From Marchantia polymorpha subsp. ruderalis (Eukaryota > Streptophyta > Marchantiopsida > Marchantiales > Marchantiaceae): a stretch of DNA of 64,000 nt. Each line of letters begins with the position of its first letter. Position 1 is the first letter of the stretch. The stretch spans positions 926,001-990,000 of the forward strand of contig AP031359.1 of assembly GCA_037833965.1 (NCBI GenBank). The letters run 5' to 3'. Shown in pieces: positions 60,406 to 64,000 of the stretch. Made by a program: the position numbers and the translations under genes. Under the pieces are notes generated by a model. It was not told the origin of the DNA and searched no databases. It saw only the letters and a list, made by a program, of their open reading frames with translations.

Positions 60406-62670
60406 ATGGTGCGTCTGATACGATTATCTGCAATGAAAGTTCTTGAGGCAGGATTGCTAGCTCATCGTTGCAAATTAATCTTCGTGAAAATGGACTTTTT
60501 GCTTTGGGGTTTGAATTGAGCAAGCACGGCGATAGTGCAAGAGTGAGACAACGATGGTTTACCAAAGCCACCGTGCTATCGAGAAAATCCCGAGACGTGG
60601 CAAATTTGGAATTGGAAGAAAGTCCTAGGACGTTGCGCAAGTGATGATGGCGACCTTACCTTTGACAGTGAGAGTGTCAAGGTAACAAGAGAGGAGAAAA
60701 AGGCCTACGCGACCTTGTTCAAGCACCCGCGCACCAGAAAGAATGGCTATCGTACCTTTTGGCACCACAACCGACTCAAAAGAAATGTCGCGATGGCGTT
60801 AATGCATATTCTTTGACAGGCTTGAACCACTTACATGATGACTTGGCAGGTTGGGTTTGTGGAACAAGCATTGCGAGGAAATCGCAATCACTAGACGCGC
60901 ATCTTCTGGACTGCTACCCGGCAACACATCAGGCTAGTCCCAAGAGAATCAGCCAATTATTTGACCCCATTCTTGATTAATTTCTATAGGGGTATGGGAT
61001 TGCTAACTGCTGAAGAGAGGAGAGAATTCTCGTTGCGAACCGAGGCTCAGGAAGGAGAAGAGGTTGTGAGTGCCAATGAGATCAACACGGATCCAGAAGA
61101 CGAGCCAATTAGTTTGCCTCCGCAAAGAAGAGAGCGATCCAGAGGCAGACAGGAGTCATAACCACAAAAGAGAATGAGGACACAAGAGGTCGCTAGGGCA
61201 AATTAACGTTTATGTCAGGCAGCTCCCATCAAATTGCGATTACCGAATTCTTGAGCTAGGTCGAAGATGAAAGCCATGCAGCTGATATTGGAAGCGGACA
61301 GTAGCACGGAGAGTAGAGCTGCTTTGACGTCAGGACTTCCCACTCCAGAAGCAAGAGCAAAGGTGAATATGGTGAGAGAGAAGGAAGCACTGGCGGAGAA
61401 GAAACTTTGGACTTCTAAGGTAAGGCCGACGCTAGTTGTGCCAAGCCGGGCTATGAGGAAAGAAAAGGGTAAAGCTATCATGACGAAGGAAGTACCTCCG
61501 AGACGGGATGAGGTTACATCGACGGTTATAAGGATGAAGATCCCTTTGGAGAGAACCGCTGAAGTGTTGGCAGTGTCATCAGACACTGAGGAAGATCTTG
61601 TGGCTCTGGAGAAAGTTTTTGAGAGGGCTGTAGAAGGCGTAGGTGGAGAAGCATGTGTACCACAGAATGTGGGGTCACCCCGAACGTTCACCAGGATAGT
61701 CATACTGGAGAAGGGCAAAGATTCTTCGGCGGAAGAGGCATAGTCGCAAGTACTCAATGCCGCTGACGTTCTGTGTGGGCAGGTGCTACCGTTACTCCAA
61801 TATCTCAACCGCAAGCGGGGGAAGTATGCTGGAGCTATCACCAACGGATCTTACATGAAGCTAGTACGTAACAGGACGCGGACAAAGGTGGCGGCGACTT
61901 CCGCAGCTGCAGAGAAGGAACGGCAAAACCAGGCAACTAAGGCAAAGTAAGAGGTACTTTGGAAGAGACTGGCCGAGGAAGTTGAGAAGCGGAGGTATTT
62001 GGAGAAGGCCTTTACGTGTCTTCGCGAGGATGTTGAGAAGGCCAAGTGTGTAACAATGGATCTCTAAAGTAGGCTCAAGGCGTGTCGGACCGTTTATAAA
62101 GCGGAATCGCAGAGGGTAAACAAGATGACGGCGACATCGGAAAGGAAGGAACATGAGTATGCAGCCAAGCTGGCAACGAAGGTGAAGAAGTTGATAGATT
62201 TTGAAGCTTCAAGGATCTCAGACTAAGAGTTGATCAAGAAGCTAGAGACTAAGTGTAGTGAGTTGAGGTCACAACGGACGCAAGCCGAGGAGTAGTTATG
62301 CGAGATGGAGGCAAGATTGTCGGAGGCAGAAGAGAAAAACTGACAGTATTTAGAGCAGACGAATGACGCCTTGATCATGAGGGTGAACCGATGCTTGCGA
62401 GGGTTTGTATTATGGCAGGTCGAGATGCATAAATGGTTGCAATTACAAGAGCTTGAGCGTTGTGCGACGGCAATGATAGCAGGGAGTGTTACGGGACAGC
62501 GCCGGTTAGCCAAGAAGTTGGACGCGTTTCTTACAAGTTTGCGCGACGTGGTATTGAATTTGGAGTTAGAGCTAGCGGTCATTTTGCAAAGGTTAGGTTT
62601 AGATCAAAAGTTAGAGGGGAAGGCAACCGCCAGCTCCGCAAGGGTAGGACTTGTTCAAAGCTCACATTAG
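60406..62670 (+). pseudogene. Coding region of coiled-coil element copy 4
   Basis: Fossil reading region with N-terminal motifs KMDFLLWG, KKVLGRCASDDGDLTF, LFKHPRTRKNGYRT, TWQVGFVEQALRG and LTPFLINFYRGMGLLTAEE. A linker with DPEDEPISLPP and an Arg-rich end follows, then a Glu/Ala/Lys stretch (61267-61743), the LPLLQYLNRKRGKYA-like block and a coiled coil. It ends in the short C-terminal segment at 62371-62670, shared with copy 3. Confidence 0.65.
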
Positions 62671-63042
62671 AGCGAGTGTTAGTTTTTGAGTTAGTTAGGA
62701 ATAAAGAGGTCCAAGGCATTGGCCTCGGGGGTCTTTTCTTGAATTTAGATTCTCTATGTTTTGAAGTCTGCATTCTCAGCGGGTCTATGTATTGAGTGTT
62801 TTTTCATCGCGCTAGATGTACTTTGGTTTGTCGAAGATATCGCATCTGAGGTAGTAGCCCAATTCGAATGTTCTGTGTAGCGATTGGCTAGAATCAAAAT
62901 TTAAGCAAGTTTGCAATTGGTAGCTGCGTGCAGATCTTGAGTGTACTCTTTGGAAATTTCCCCCTCATGAATACTAAGACAAGGTCGCGATCGACCTTTG
63001 TGATGCTACATTTGAGAATTTTATGAGTGATGTGTGTATTAA

Positions 63043-64000
63043 TGTGATAGGTCAGATTTTTTCATTTTTTCGGAATTAGAATAAAAGGTTGGAAAATTGA
63101 GGTCGGTTTTAACCTTTGAGAGTAGAAGTAATTAGATTAGAGCACAATAGCCGAGTTACGGTGTAGAGGAGGTAGTAGTAGTAATGCGGAGGGAACCTCA
63201 GATCTCGCGATGACCTTCATGAGGGCAGTGAGGTCCAAACCTGGAGGGACGGATGGAAAGAAGGAGGAATTATCTCACTTGAGTACCCAGACAAGTACTC
63301 GGAAGAGGGTACTCAGCCGGTGTACGTGAGGACTCCAAAGCTTCACGGCCACAGGGCGGTGAAGAGCACCTGTTACGTAAAAGATAGTGCCGCACTGGAA
63401 AGAATTTGCATGGCGGCACCTTCAATTCACACGCATGGGACGAGAAGAACGAGAACCAGCGATGGCGCGACCGATCAAATTGCACGCTCTACAAGTGCCC
63501 GAGGTTGGTCTACGGGCATATCGCCGTGATTTGATCCTTGTGAAGATGGATTTCTTGTTGTGGGGTTGAAATTGGACAAGCGATGCAATCATTCAGGAAT
63601 GGGACAACAATGGGTTGCCGAAGCTACCGGGCTATCAAGGCCATCCTGATACTTGGGAAATCTAAGACTAGAAGAAGGTCCTGGGACGGTGCGCGGATGA
63701 CGATGGAGATCTTACCTTCAATGGTGATAGTGTGCGCATAACGAAAGACAAAGAACAAGCTTATGCTGATCTATTCAAGCATCCCCGCACCAGGAAGAAT
63801 GGATACCGCACAGTGTGGGATCGTGATCGAATGAGGCGGAATATTGCGATGGCTTTGATGCAGATCTTTTGGCCACAAGGGCCAACTTACATGATGACTT
63901 GGCAAGTGGGGTTCATCAAAAGAGCTTTGCGTGGAGATGGTATTCACTGGGCGCAAATCTTTTGGACTGTAACCCGACAACACATTGGGCTACTTCCAGG
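63043..64000 (+). mobile_element. Coiled-coil-ORF element, copy 6 (runs off the window)
   Basis: It starts TGTGATAGGTCAG with a T-rich tract, inserted in the 3' UTR of copy 4. Its leader matches copies 3 and 4. The coding region begins MARPIKLHALQVPE at 63462 and shows RCADDDGDLTFNGDSVRIT, LFKHPRTRKNGYRTVWDRD, MRRNIAMALMQIFWPQGPTY and MMTWQVGFIKRALRGDGIHWA up to the window end. It is broken, but reads well in this stretch. Confidence 0.7.

Larger units (their letters stand above)
56327..63042 (+). mobile_element. Coiled-coil-ORF element, copy 4 (interrupted by copy 5, then by copy 6)
   Basis: A fossil that starts TGTGATAGTGTAG plus a T-rich tract inside the Gypsy RT region. Its leader is split at 56463 by element copy 5 (56464-59993) and resumes at 59999. 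The leader matches 47448-47868. The coding region is 60406-62670 and the 3' UTR runs to 63042, where copy 6 begins. Its own 3' end should lie beyond the window. It has several breaks. Confidence 0.68.

Overview
The window looks like nuclear DNA of a land plant with a repeat-rich genome. A seedless plant (moss, lycophyte or fern) is my best guess: the main gene is a plant-only TIFY-CCT-GATA factor, several of its introns run to kilobases, and much of the rest is decayed plant-type retroelement sequence. The species cannot be read from the sequence.

Only one convincing intact host gene is present. It lies on the plus strand at 16411-28790, has eight coding exons and encodes a 398-residue GATA transcription factor. 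Its domains are a His-rich and acidic N-terminus, TIFY, CCT and a GATA zinc finger with a 20-residue loop. All splice phases agree and every intron is GT-AG. Its introns hold three diverged copies of one unique-looking segment, and a duplicated 3' splice region precedes the last exon. About 4 kb of ordinary-looking DNA upstream probably holds the promoter and 5' UTR.

Left flank: 1-2408 (minus) is a decayed, intronless-looking RING-H2 ubiquitin-ligase copy. At 2513-7764 lies a mobile element with a 5-bp target duplication (CAAAC), itself interrupted by a 2,033-bp solo LTR with its own duplication (GCTGT). A small possible NAA25-like remnant and a Copia RNase H fossil follow.

Right flank: AT-rich DNA holds a Copia fossil (40.4-42.8 kb), a candidate LTR (42935-43521) and a Gypsy-type fossil (51-56.3 kb). 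Between its protease and reverse-transcriptase regions, the Gypsy fossil carries a segment resembling a C5 cytosine DNA methyltransferase. It is interrupted by a nest of further elements.

The most distinctive content is a family of about 3.2-3.5 kb elements seen six times: 2513-7764, 36503-40033, 44661-47868, 56327-63042 with its continuation, 56464-59993, and 63043 to the window end. Each has one long coding region, with a conserved N-terminal domain followed in most copies by a charged linker and coiled coil. None shows reverse transcriptase, integrase or long terminal repeats. Three copies show exact 5-bp target duplications, and ends begin TG and mostly finish in CA or close to it. I do not recognise this family; it is the best candidate for something undescribed.
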